A stretch of 64,000 nt of DNA. Source: Deinobacterium chartae (GTDB taxonomy: Bacteria > Deinococcota > Deinococci > Deinococcales > Deinococcaceae). The notes below the pieces were generated by a model. It was given only the letters and a program-made list of their open reading frames with translations, did no database searches and was not told the origin of the DNA. The translations under genes were made by a program, and so were the position numbers. Positions 15,540 to 23,366 of the stretch are shown here, piece by piece. The DNA lies in the NCBI RefSeq assembly GCF_014202645.1, contig NZ_JACHHG010000003.1, positions 62,001 to 126,000 of the forward strand, given 5' to 3'. Numbering within the stretch: the first letter of the stretch is position 1; every line of letters starts with the position of its first letter.

Positions 15540-16538
15540 TCAGACCGCCTGACGCTGCGCCTCGCGCCCCAGACGCTCGCGTGACAGCGACGGGGACTCG
15601 CCGTAGGTTTCGCGCCACAACCGCCGGAAGTGCCGGGCATCCTCGAAGCCGCAGCGCACCGCGATCGCCTCGAGGGTCAGGCGCGGATCGAACATCAGCG
15701 AGCGGGCCCGCTCGAGGCGCAGCCGCTGCGCGTAACGATTGGGGGTGAGGCCGGTGGCGGTCTTGAAGGCCCGGGTCAGGCTGCGCACGCTCATGTTGGC
15801 CACGCGGGCGAGCTCCTCGAGCGAGGGATTTTCGTGGGCGTGCTGCGTGAGGTAGTCCTGAACGCGGTGCACTCCGGCGTGCAGGTGTGTGCGGAACTCG
15901 AGGTACACCGAGGCCTGCGAGGTGTTGCCGCTGCGCCGCAGGTACACGACCATCTGCCGCGCGACCTGGGCGGCCGAGAGCGGGCCCAGGTCGCGCTCGA
16001 GCAGTGAGAGGGCGAGGTCCAGGCCCGAGGCCATGCCCGCGCTGGTGGTGAGCGGACCGTCTTGGACATACAGCATGCCTTCTTGAACGCGCGCTCCCGG
16101 AGCCCGGTGCCGCAGTTCCCCAAACAGCTCCCAGTGGGCGGTGCACTGCCGCCCGTTCAGCAGACCCGCCTCTGCCAGCAGCAGGCTCGCCGAGCATACC
16201 GCAGCGATTTGTGCGCCCAGGCCGAGTGCGCCGCTGAGCCACGCGTGTAATTCGGGTGTCAGGACCCGGCGTCCTCCCATCAGGGTGGCGGTGCGCACGG
16301 CGGGCACGATCACCTGATCTCCCGGGCGCAGGGCTGGCAGCGCTTCGAGGTTGGCCAGGTGCAGGCCCTGCGCGCTGGTGACCTGCGGCTGCGGACCGCA
16401 GAACATCAGGTGGTAGCGGGCTCCCAGGTCATTGGCCTCGGAGAACACCTGGGCCATGCCGCCCAGATCCATCAGGTGAACCAGGGGCAGGACCAGGAAG
16501 ATCACGCGGCGCTCGTGCGCGGGTGAGACGAGGTGCAT
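15540..16538 (-). CDS. GlxA-type AraC regulator with DJ-1/PfpI domain
   Basis: The 332-residue protein joins a DJ-1/PfpI amidase-like sensor (about residues 10-180, elbow AAVCSASLLLAEAGLLNGR with the family Cys) to a C-terminal AraC HTH pair (about 220-320; LEELARVANMSVRSLTRAFK and AIAVRCGFEDARHFRRLW). This is the GlxA/FtrA layout, which often senses small nitrogen compounds. TACAAT lies 6 nt before ATG 16538, a leaderless-type promoter. An inverted repeat at 16577-16620 lies in the divergent space and could be its operator. Direct targets are unknown; the divergent 87-residue gene is the nearest candidate. Confidence 0.88.
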   Translation of the reverse strand: MHLVSPAHERRVIFLVLPLVHLMDLGGMAQVFSEANDLGARYHLMFCGPQPQVTSAQGLHLANLEALPALRPGDQVIVPAVRTATLMGGRRVLTPELHAWLSGALGLGAQIAAVCSASLLLAEAGLLNGRQCTAHWELFGELRHRAPGARVQEGMLYVQDGPLTTSAGMASGLDLALSLLERDLGPLSAAQVARQMVVYLRRSGNTSQASVYLEFRTHLHAGVHRVQDYLTQHAHENPSLEELARVANMSVRSLTRAFKTATGLTPNRYAQRLRLERARSLMFDPRLTLEAIAVRCGFEDARHFRRLWRETYGESPSLSRERLGREAQRQAV

Positions 16539-16544
16539 ACGGAT

Positions 16545-16550
16545 ATTGTA
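16545..16550 (-). promoter_or_regulatory. Leaderless -10 box TACAAT of the GlxA-type gene
   Basis: Reading leftward, TACAAT is followed by 6 nt and then ATG at 16538; no Shine-Dalgarno fits between them. This supports that start. Confidence 0.6.
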
Positions 16551-16576
16551 AGTCGGCCTTCCTGCCAGGACGAGGC

Positions 16577-16620
16577 CGCTTCCGGACCGGATTCGGACGG
16601 ATGTGGTCAGGCCGGAAGCG
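16577..16620. promoter_or_regulatory. Inverted repeat CGCTTCCGG in divergent space
   Basis: CGCTTCCGG (16577-16585) recurs as CCGGAAGCG (16612-16620) with a 26-nt spacer that itself holds repeated CGGA units. The position between a GlxA-type regulator and its divergent neighbour suits an operator. It is not proven. Confidence 0.35.
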
Positions 16621-16667
16621 TCCGCATCCGGGCGTTATGCTCCCTCGAACAACTGCTGTACAGCTCG

Positions 16668-16673
16668 TATCGT
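16668..16673 (+). promoter_or_regulatory. Leaderless -10 box TATCGT
   Basis: TATCGT stands 6 nt before the ATG at 16680, the same spacing as other leaderless starts in this window. Confidence 0.45.
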
Positions 16674-16679
16674 CAGGGC

Positions 16680-16943
16680 ATGACCCAGTCTCTGACCCGT
16701 TCCGTCCTGAGAGCCGAACAGGCTCGGGCTTGCTCGGTGATGTTCGAGGTGGTGGGCAGCCCTGACGCACTCCGCCTGCAGGAGGTGTACCCCCAGGCGC
16801 GGGTCTGGCCCGTCGCCCGCCTGGGTGACGCGATCGTTGAACTGCCGCTTGCCGCAGACCCCGAGGCCCTCGAGGCGGCAAGAGAGGCGCTGGCCGCGCT
16901 GGGCCTGGAGGTGCTGGCCGTACGCCGAAGCCGGATACGCTGA
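16680..16943 (+). CDS. Small hypothetical protein, 87 aa
   Basis: The 87-residue product has no family that I recognise. It looks soluble, with alternating beta and helix stretches (SVMFEVVGSPDALRLQEVYP, then PEALEAAREALAALGLEVLA). The pattern resembles a small ferredoxin-like or ACT-like fold; this is only impression. ATG 16680 has a TATCGT box 6 nt upstream and is preferred to longer in-frame starts that run into promoter sequence. The gene diverges from the GlxA-type regulator and ends before a strong hairpin. Confidence 0.6.
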   Translation: MTQSLTRSVLRAEQARACSVMFEVVGSPDALRLQEVYPQARVWPVARLGDAIVELPLAADPEALEAAREALAALGLEVLAVRRSRIR

Positions 16944-16947
16944 GCGC

Positions 16948-16980
16948 CGCGAACCGGGAGACTACGGACCCCGGTTCGCG
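16948..16980 (+). terminator. 11-bp stem terminator abutting the next promoter
   Basis: CGCGAACCGGG (16948-16958) pairs exactly with 16970-16980 around an 11-nt loop. The right arm ends one base before the -10 box of the next gene. Confidence 0.65.
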
Positions 16981-16981
16981 T

Positions 16982-16987
16982 TACAGT
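16982..16987 (+). promoter_or_regulatory. Leaderless -10 box TACAGT
   Basis: TACAGT is 6 nt before the GTG at 16994 and decides that start; no ribosome-binding site is present. Confidence 0.6.
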
Positions 16988-16993
16988 GAGGGC

Positions 16994-17509
16994 GTGAAAA
17001 AACGCCTGTGGGTTCCCGTAGTTTTTGCCGCTTCGGCCGCTGCAGTGGCCGTTTACCGTGCAGGAGGCCTGAAACCGCTGATCGTGCAGAACCTGATCGA
17101 GCGACCGGTCGCCGAGCGCACCTTCGATGAACTCGCTGCCGAACTCGAGGCGTCGGGCGCGGACCTCGAGGCCCGCTTCGCGCGCGCCTCGAGCAGCGCG
17201 GCCAACGCCGAACAGCTGCGGCACATCATCGGCATCGAGCGCTGGGGACAGCGCCGCCTGAAAGTGGCCTTCGGCGAGCCGCTCGATCCGGGTGGTTACC
17301 GTCCGTTCCGCCCGGCCGACGACCGCAGCTGGGACGCTCTGCTCGCCGACTTCAGGGAGACCCGTGCTGCCACGGTGGAACTGGTCCGCTCGCTCGACGT
17401 GGGCTGGGACCTGCCGATCCCGCACGACAGCCTGGGTGACCTCTCGGTGCGGGGCTGGGTGCAGTACCTGCGACTTCACGCGGCCCTCGAGGGCTTCAGG
17501 ATTCGCTAG
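16994..17509 (+). CDS. DinB-like protein with N-terminal membrane segment
   Basis: The 171-residue product starts with a hydrophobic stretch (LWVPVVFAASAAAVAVYRAG, residues 5-24), probably a membrane anchor. It continues as a helical bundle resembling the DinB/DUF1572-type superfamily: HIIGIERWGQRRLKVAFGE, then a loop with PFRPADDRSWDAL, then DLSVRGWVQYLRLHAALEG. DinB-like proteins are metal-binding bundles of varied, mostly unknown function. Here one expected His ligand lies in RHIIGIE and another in RLHAALE. The GTG start is fixed by the TACAGT box 6 nt before it. Confidence 0.65.
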   Translation: MKKRLWVPVVFAASAAAVAVYRAGGLKPLIVQNLIERPVAERTFDELAAELEASGADLEARFARASSSAANAEQLRHIIGIERWGQRRLKVAFGEPLDPGGYRPFRPADDRSWDALLADFRETRAATVELVRSLDVGWDLPIPHDSLGDLSVRGWVQYLRLHAALEGFRIR

Positions 17510-17578
17510 ACCGATGGGGTAGGTGCCCACGCAAGGCAGGGCGGGGCGCAGCGTCTGGTCGCTGCCTGGGTGCAGGCG

Positions 17579-17631
17579 CTGCGATCCCGGCAAACCGGTC
17601 AGTGGGCGCTGCCGCCTTGCTGGGATCGCAG
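17579..17631 (-). terminator. Hairpin overlapping the 3' end of the next minus gene
   Basis: CTGCGATCCCGGCAA (17579-17593) pairs with 17617-17631 with one G-T. On the minus-strand message the first arm lies inside the coding end of the gene at 17599-18132 and the second lies beyond its stop. Confidence 0.55.
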
Positions 17632-18132
17632 GTATGCTGCGACTTCCACCGTGAACTCCGGCGCCGTTTCAAATTCGTGGTGGCGCTGTGAGAGGGCTCG
17701 GATGACCGCTGCGTCGTCGGTCGCCTCGAGGGCCAACACGCGGGGGGCGCGCGGAAGCCGGAAGCGGGTGTGGTCGTGATAGACCACGGTGACCAGCGTT
17801 CCCAGGGGCTCTCCCTGCCCGCGCTCCACCCGGCTCCACATCCAGCGCTGCTGGTCGGTTCCCGCAGCGTCGCTGCCCCATTCGCGCGAGCGTTCCATGT
17901 TGCCGGGCAGATCGGGGATCAGGCGCAGACCGGAACGCTTGAGTTCCCGGTTCAGCGGACGGAACAGCAGGCCCAGGTAGCTGCCGTAGGCCAGGTCGCC
18001 CCCACGGGCGTAGGCGTCGGCGAGCCGGTCGGCGTGCTCCTCGAGGAGCGCTTTCCAGCGTGTGTCGATGGTGCTTTGCAACCGGTCGGCGAGGGCGTGA
18101 ATGTCAGGGTAAGGCACAGCGGTCGGATGCAT
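17599..18132 (-). CDS. Hypothetical protein, 177 aa
   Basis: The 177-residue soluble product has no family that I can name. It is mostly helical at the N-terminus (IHALADRLQSTIDTRWKALL). A central stretch has many aromatic and charged residues (QQRWMWSRVERGQGEPLG), and a beta-rich part reads LVTVVYHDHTRFRLPRAPRV. CCGGAGGACACGA gives ATG 18132 a strong ribosome-binding site; longer in-frame starts are low-complexity. A minus-strand TATAAC at about 18246-18251 could be its -10 box. Confidence 0.65.
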   Translation of the reverse strand: MHPTAVPYPDIHALADRLQSTIDTRWKALLEEHADRLADAYARGGDLAYGSYLGLLFRPLNRELKRSGLRLIPDLPGNMERSREWGSDAAGTDQQRWMWSRVERGQGEPLGTLVTVVYHDHTRFRLPRAPRVLALEATDDAAVIRALSQRHHEFETAPEFTVEVAAYLRSQQGGSAH

Positions 18133-18340
18133 TCGTGTCCTCCGGTCAGCGCACACGTCACGCCTGTGGCACCGGGGGAAGCGGTGCCTTGATGCAGAAA
18201 ACGGAAAAGGCGTGGGCGAGGCAGGGGGTGCTGCTGCTGTCCCGGTTATAGCCCGGCTCAAATGTAAACAATGTCACTGTGGGGTCTTTTGACGTATGGG
18301 CAACTGGTCGCTTCGGTGCCGCGCAGCAGGCACAAAGTGG

Positions 18341-20398
18341 CTATTCAACGTCGATGGTCCACAGCTGCGCTTCGTTGGGACCGTGCGTGAAGTACAGATT
18401 GCCGTCGGGACCCAGGGCCGCTAAGCCCACGTCGTCGGCCAGCTTGCGGAACTCGAGGGTCGCGTGGTCGATGGCGGTGAGCTTGGTGCCCAGGTTGCTG
18501 TAGATCACGCCGCCTTGGAAGCCTACGAACATCGGGCGGAACAGGCCGAACTTCGAGATCTCGGGGTACAGCGTGCGGTGGCGGCGCAGCTCGAGGGTCT
18601 GCGGGTCAAGCGCGAACACGCTGCCGTCGGCTACGCCCCACAGCAGCCCGTCAGGGCCCAGCCGAATGTTGCCGATGTAGATCGGGTCGGGAGCGCCGGG
18701 CAGGTCCACGGTCGTCTGCTTCAACAGCTGTCCCGAGGCGATGTCGAAGCGCAGCACCCGTGCCTCGGTCTCGGTGGGCGTGCTGCCCAGGCCGCCGTTG
18801 ACCGTGGTGGAGGCGTACACCGTGTCGCCCTTGATGACCACGCTGATGACGCTGTGGCCGGGGATGATGTTGCGGTAGGTCTTCAGGCTGCCGCTTCGGC
18901 GGTCAAAGACGCTGAGCGCTCCTCCGAGCTGGCCGTAGGTGGGCAAGGTCCCGGCGACCACGTAGCGCTCGTTGGCGGCCATGCCGTAGGGGCGGTCCTG
19001 CTCCTCGAGGACCTGGAAGAGCTTTTTGGGGTTGCTGCCGGTGGCGACGGGCTCGTTCGCGCGGTAGTGGAAGATGTGGGCCTTGGGGTAGGTGCCGAAG
19101 AACACGTCGCTGCCCGAGACCGCGATGTTCTCGGCCTGTTCCATGGGAATGAGCGTGGCGCTGCGCGACTGCACGTCGTAGCGGGTGGCGCGGCTGGACA
19201 GGTAACCGCCCATGTACAGCGACTGGCCGTCTTCGCCTGCCACCAGCGACTGGATCTGGGCCGGACTGCCCTGGACCCTGATGGGCAAGATCCGCGCGCC
19301 GGCCTGCGGGTTGAGCGCCACCATGCTGCCGCCGTAGGAGACGGTCAGCAGCGACTCGCCGGGCAAGCTGGGGTCCTCGAGGTCAGCCCAGCCGCCGAAA
19401 CGGTAGCTGGAGCTGTACGAGACCGCCTCGAGCGTGCGTTTTTCCAGCGTGGCGAGGTCGAGCTCCTGCAGCTTGCCGCCCTGCAGAAAGTAAACCTTGC
19501 CGTTCTTTTCCGGCGAGACGTCCAGGCCGGGGTGACCGTTGAACTGCAGCGCTTCCCAGGCCTCGTCCTCGAGGTCGTAGACCAGCAGCGGGCTCGGCGC
19601 GGTGTTGACGTAGGCGAACAGGTACTTTCCGCGTGCGGCGAGGCCGTACACGAACTCGGCCTTGCCCTGGAGGCCCTCGATGGGGGGCAGTTCGATGCTG
19701 CGCTGCGCGCCGCTGGCCAGCTCGATCTCGACGATGCGCGGCAGCGTACCGGTTCCGGCGTAGAGTTTGCCCTGGCGGTAGGTGAGCGAGCGCACGTAGC
19801 TCTGGGGAGCTGCGGGGTTGGAGAGATCGGCGATCTCGCGCACGCTGCCGGTGTCCGGGTCGAGCTCGAAGACCTTGCCGCCGGGGAAGGTGCCGCCGTA
19901 CACCCGGCCCTGTTCGTCCGAGGTCATGGCCCAGATCGAGCCTTCGCCGAGCGGGTTGCCGTGGGCGGTGACCGTGCGCCGCGTGGGGTCGTAGGTGAAC
20001 AGGCGGTCGTGCGCGCCGATGTGCACGCGGCCGTCGGGGGTGACGGTGCTTGACCACGCGTTCTTGCCGCCCTCGAGGGTGTAGGTTTCCAGCACGGTGT
20101 TGCTGCGCGCGTCGAGCACGTTCAGCGTGCCGTCTTGCGGACCCTGGACCACCATCAGCACCAGCGGGCGGCCTTCGCGCAAGGTGAGCGCGGAGTTGAA
20201 GACCGCGATATTGCCTGCGACCGGAGTGCCGAGCGGTTCCAAGGTGCCGAAGCGGCGCTGCTCCAGCGCGCTGGGTGGCTGGGGTGGATTCGGGTGCGGG
20301 TCCGGACCCTGCGGGGAGCCGGGGCTTGGGGTGATCCGGGAGCAGGCGGCCAGCAGCAGCGGCAGGGACAGGGCGAGGACGGCGGGCGGTAGGCGCAC
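18341..20398 (-). CDS. Beta-propeller lipoprotein
   Basis: This 685-residue lipoprotein has a signal peptide ending in the lipobox LLAAC (Cys19), a Pro-rich linker (PSPGSPQGPDPHPNPPQPPS), then a long array of WD40/PQQ-like blades. Repeated units such as RVHIGAHDRLFTYDPTRR and RVYGGTFPGGKVFELDPDTG recur. It is predicted to sit on the outer face of the membrane. The GTG start has GGAAAGGAG upstream. It diverges from the hexosaminidase, and the space between them holds one copy of the shared TTCAA operator. I infer surface binding or processing of a glycan, but no catalytic residues can be picked out. Confidence 0.8.
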   Translation of the reverse strand: MRLPPAVLALSLPLLLAACSRITPSPGSPQGPDPHPNPPQPPSALEQRRFGTLEPLGTPVAGNIAVFNSALTLREGRPLVLMVVQGPQDGTLNVLDARSNTVLETYTLEGGKNAWSSTVTPDGRVHIGAHDRLFTYDPTRRTVTAHGNPLGEGSIWAMTSDEQGRVYGGTFPGGKVFELDPDTGSVREIADLSNPAAPQSYVRSLTYRQGKLYAGTGTLPRIVEIELASGAQRSIELPPIEGLQGKAEFVYGLAARGKYLFAYVNTAPSPLLVYDLEDEAWEALQFNGHPGLDVSPEKNGKVYFLQGGKLQELDLATLEKRTLEAVSYSSSYRFGGWADLEDPSLPGESLLTVSYGGSMVALNPQAGARILPIRVQGSPAQIQSLVAGEDGQSLYMGGYLSSRATRYDVQSRSATLIPMEQAENIAVSGSDVFFGTYPKAHIFHYRANEPVATGSNPKKLFQVLEEQDRPYGMAANERYVVAGTLPTYGQLGGALSVFDRRSGSLKTYRNIIPGHSVISVVIKGDTVYASTTVNGGLGSTPTETEARVLRFDIASGQLLKQTTVDLPGAPDPIYIGNIRLGPDGLLWGVADGSVFALDPQTLELRRHRTLYPEISKFGLFRPMFVGFQGGVIYSNLGTKLTAIDHATLEFRKLADDVGLAALGPDGNLYFTHGPNEAQLWTIDVE

Positions 20399-20443
20399 GG
20401 CGACTCCTTTCCGGACCGAAACCGGTCCAGACGCATGGCGATT

Positions 20444-20468
20444 GGTTAATTCAAAAAAACAATAAACC
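20444..20468. promoter_or_regulatory. ROK-regulon operator copy A
   Basis: The site begins GGTTAATTCAA and ends ATAAACC, in the divergent space between the beta-propeller lipoprotein and the hexosaminidase. It shares its core and AT-rich character with three other promoter sites at 24938, 26526 and 34696. Confidence 0.6.
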
Positions 20469-20602
20469 CATGGGTGGTGCGGCTGTCAATCATGGCCGAA
20501 CGCGGGTTGCCTTGGGAAAACCATCATGTTCACCGACGCACGCCAGGTCGGGTGAATCAAGGAGGTTTTGGCAGGACTTGAAACAACTCCGGGGCAGGCG
20601 GT

Positions 20603-20608
20603 TAAGAT
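20603..20608 (+). promoter_or_regulatory. Possible -10 box TAAGAT of the hexosaminidase gene
   Basis: TAAGAT stands 9 nt before ATG 20618, slightly longer than the usual leaderless gap here. No Shine-Dalgarno sequence is seen. Confidence 0.4.
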
Positions 20609-20617
20609 GAGCGCACC

Positions 20618-22111
20618 ATGCCCGTCTTGCCCCGGCCTCTGCACTCGGAGGTGCGCCCCGGCATCCTGCCGCTCTCGCGCGCCGCAGTCCTGCTCGCCCC
20701 GGACGTTCCCGCCGCCCGCGCCCTGAAAACGCTGCTGCAGTCCGCTCCCCAGCAGGCTCCGCACACCTGCGAGCTGCGCCTGGTCGAGGACCCCGCCCAC
20801 GGTGAGGAGGGCTACGGCCTCGAGGTGCACGAAGATGGCCTGCGCCTCGAGGCCGCCACCCCAGCCGGACTGTTCTGGGGCGTGCAGACGCTGCGCCAGC
20901 TGGCGGGCACGCACTACCGCCTGCCCTGCCTGACCGTGCGCGACCGCCCCGCCTTCGGCTGGCGCGGCCTGCACCTGGACTGCGCGCGGCACTTCATGCC
21001 CAAGGAGTTCGTACTGAAGCTGCTGGACCTGATGGCGCTGCACAAGCTCAACCGCTTTCACTGGCACCTCACCGACGATCAGGGCTGGCGCCTCGAGGTG
21101 CGGCGCTACCCGCGTCTGACCGAGGTGGGGGCGTGGCGCAGTGAAACGCTGGTCGGTCACGGCCTGCAGCTGCCCTACCGCTATGACGGCGTGCCGCACG
21201 GCGGTTTTTACACGCAGCAGGACGTGCGCGAGATCGTCACGCGCGCACGGGAACTCTGCATCGAGGTCATTCCCGAAATCGAGATGCCCGGCCACGCCCA
21301 GGCGGCTCTGGCCGCCCATCCCGAACTCGGCCACGGCGAGCCCCCCACGGTCTGGACCCGCTGGGGAGTGAGTACCCGGGTCATGAACCTCGCCGAGCCC
21401 ACCTTCGCCTTTCTCGAGGGCGTCTTAGACGAGGTACTCGAACTGTTCCCCGGCCGCTGGGTGCACCTGGGCGGCGACGAGGTCCTGCGCGACGAGTGGG
21501 CCGCGAGCGAGGTGGCGCAGGCCCGCATGCGCGAGTGGGGAACGGACCTCGAGGGCCTGCAGGGGCATTTCATGCGGCGCATGGCCGCCTACCTCGAGCG
21601 CCGCGGTCGGCGCATGGCGGGCTGGGACGAGATCCTCGACGGGAACGAGGCCCCTGCGGGTGCGCTGGTGATGGCGTGGCGCGGCGAGGCGAACGGGGTG
21701 CGCGCCGCCCGCCTGGGGCATCCGGTGGTGATGGCGCCCTACTACACGCTGTACTTCGACCACTACCAGCGTCCCCCGCAACAGGGCGAACCGCTGGCCA
21801 TCGGCGGGCTCAGCACCCTCGAGGCCCTGCACGCCTACCGGGTGATCCCCCAGGACCTCGAGGAGGAACACCGCCCGCGCGTGCTGGGCGCGCAGGCGCA
21901 GCTGTGGACCGAGTACGTGCCCACGCCGCGCCACGCCGAGTACATGCTGTTTCCGCGCCTGTGCGCGTTCGCCGAGGCGGTGTGGAGCGACGCGGCGCGC
22001 GGCCCCCTGGAGGACTTCCGCGCGCGCCTTGAGGGGCACATGGACCTGCTGGCCGCGCTGGACGTGAACGCGCATCCGCTGGCGTGGGAGGCCGAGGCGG
22101 CCGACGACTGA
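20618..22111 (+). CDS. Beta-N-acetylhexosaminidase, GH20
   Basis: The 497-residue product is a GH20 enzyme. An N-terminal GH20b-like domain (residues 1-110) is followed by the catalytic barrel beginning FGWRGLHLDCARHFMP, with NRFHWHLTDDQGWR and the catalytic Asp287-Glu288 pair in HLGGDEVLRDEW. It removes terminal N-acetylglucosamine or -galactosamine by substrate-assisted catalysis. There is no signal peptide, so it should act in the cytoplasm on imported oligosaccharides. It is the first enzyme of the ROK-regulated sugar locus and shares an operator region with the divergent lipoprotein. Confidence 0.94.
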   Translation: MPVLPRPLHSEVRPGILPLSRAAVLLAPDVPAARALKTLLQSAPQQAPHTCELRLVEDPAHGEEGYGLEVHEDGLRLEAATPAGLFWGVQTLRQLAGTHYRLPCLTVRDRPAFGWRGLHLDCARHFMPKEFVLKLLDLMALHKLNRFHWHLTDDQGWRLEVRRYPRLTEVGAWRSETLVGHGLQLPYRYDGVPHGGFYTQQDVREIVTRARELCIEVIPEIEMPGHAQAALAAHPELGHGEPPTVWTRWGVSTRVMNLAEPTFAFLEGVLDEVLELFPGRWVHLGGDEVLRDEWAASEVAQARMREWGTDLEGLQGHFMRRMAAYLERRGRRMAGWDEILDGNEAPAGALVMAWRGEANGVRAARLGHPVVMAPYYTLYFDHYQRPPQQGEPLAIGGLSTLEALHAYRVIPQDLEEEHRPRVLGAQAQLWTEYVPTPRHAEYMLFPRLCAFAEAVWSDAARGPLEDFRARLEGHMDLLAALDVNAHPLAWEAEAADD

Positions 22112-22112
22112 G

Positions 22113-22127
22113 CCGGGGCCGCCCCGG
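22113..22127. terminator. Short hairpin between convergent genes
   Basis: CCGGGG and CCCCGG with a CCG loop lie between the convergent hexosaminidase and aminotransferase genes. The stem is only 6 bp and there is no T-run. Confidence 0.4.
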
Positions 22128-22130
22128 AAG

Positions 22131-23366
22131 CTAGCGCGCGAAAAAGTGGCTGACGCGGGTGACGCCCTCCACCACGTCCTCGAGCACCGTGTCGTCGTAG
22201 AACTCGGACACCTCGAGGATCACGGTGTTCGCCAGGTAGTGTTCGGCTCCGGGGCAGTGCGCGGGGCGCTGCGGCGCGAGGTCGAACGGATAGCGGGTGC
22301 CCGCGAAGGCCGATTGCTGCTCGAACAGCGGTGTGCGGTACAGCGGGGCCTCGAGGTACGCGCCGGGGCGGACGGGCAGGCCCTCGGCGCGCAGCGCCGC
22401 CGCGAAGGTGTCGCGGTCGCAGCGCAGCGCTTGGGCCTCGAGGTGCAGCGTGAAAAACCAGTAGCTGCAGGTGTTGCCCTCGCGCACCCGCATGGGTGTG
22501 ACGCCGGGCAGGTTCTGCAAGCGGGCGCGCAGCGCGTCCCCGAAGGCCCGGCGGCGTGAGACGATCTCGGGCAGGCGGCGCAGCTGCGCCAGCCCCACCG
22601 CGCCCTGCAGCTCGGTCATGCGCACGTTGGGGGCCAGCCGCTCCACCCGGCGCATGCCGCCCTGCTGGTCCCGGCGGTAGTTCTTGTCGGCGAAGGCCGT
22701 GGCGAGCGGCAGGTCAGCCGGGTCGCGCACCAGCACCAGGCCGCCGTCGCCGGTGGAGATGTGCTTGTAGTCGTTGGTGGAAAAGCACCCGAAGCGCCCG
22801 AAGGTTCCCACCCGGCGACCCCGGTGCTGCGCCAGGTAAGCCTGGGCGCAGTCCTCGAGCAGCGCGATGCCGCGGCGCTCGCATAGGGCCGCCAGGCCGC
22901 TCAGGTCGCAGGGATTGCCGGCCAGGTGCACGGCCAGCACCGCGCCGGTCCGCTCGGACAGCGCGGCTTCCACCGTCTCGGGGGTCAGTAGGCCGCTGGC
23001 CGGATCGAGGTCGGCGAAAACCGGCACGAGGCCCTGGTACAGCAGCCCGATCACCGTGCCGTAGTCGGTGACCGGCGAGGTGATGACCTCGCTGCCGGGC
23101 GGCAGGTCCAAGCAGCCCACCGCCACGTGCAGCGCCGCCGTGCCGCTCGAGGTGGCCACGGCCCCGGGCGCGCCGTGCATCTCGGCAAACCGCCGTGCAA
23201 AGGCCTTCACCTTGCCGCCGAAGTGGTAAAACAGCGTGCCCTGCTCGAGGGCCTCGCGCAGTTCGTTCAGTTCGTCCGCGCCGAAGCGGGTTCCGCCGGG
23301 CAGCGGGGCACTGCGGACCGGGGTGCCGCCGTACAGCGCGGGCACGCGGGTTGGGGTATCAGGCAT
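22131..23366 (-). CDS. DegT/DnrJ/EryC1/StrS-family aminotransferase
   Basis: This 411-residue PLP enzyme belongs to the sugar aminotransferase family. Visible motifs are VATSSGTAALHVAV near residues 71-84, the AVHLAGNPCDL stretch, the cofactor-contacting LLEDCAQAYLA, and the PLP-binding Lys in FSTNDYKHISTGDGG near residue 206. Such enzymes move an amino group between glutamate and a keto sugar. It overlaps the end of the deacetylase-like gene by 8 nt and is co-transcribed with it. The direction (making or consuming an amino sugar) cannot be told, but the catabolic setting hints at breakdown or interconversion. Confidence 0.9.
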   Translation of the reverse strand: MPDTPTRVPALYGGTPVRSAPLPGGTRFGADELNELREALEQGTLFYHFGGKVKAFARRFAEMHGAPGAVATSSGTAALHVAVGCLDLPPGSEVITSPVTDYGTVIGLLYQGLVPVFADLDPASGLLTPETVEAALSERTGAVLAVHLAGNPCDLSGLAALCERRGIALLEDCAQAYLAQHRGRRVGTFGRFGCFSTNDYKHISTGDGGLVLVRDPADLPLATAFADKNYRRDQQGGMRRVERLAPNVRMTELQGAVGLAQLRRLPEIVSRRRAFGDALRARLQNLPGVTPMRVREGNTCSYWFFTLHLEAQALRCDRDTFAAALRAEGLPVRPGAYLEAPLYRTPLFEQQSAFAGTRYPFDLAPQRPAHCPGAEHYLANTVILEVSEFYDDTVLEDVVEGVTRVSHFFAR

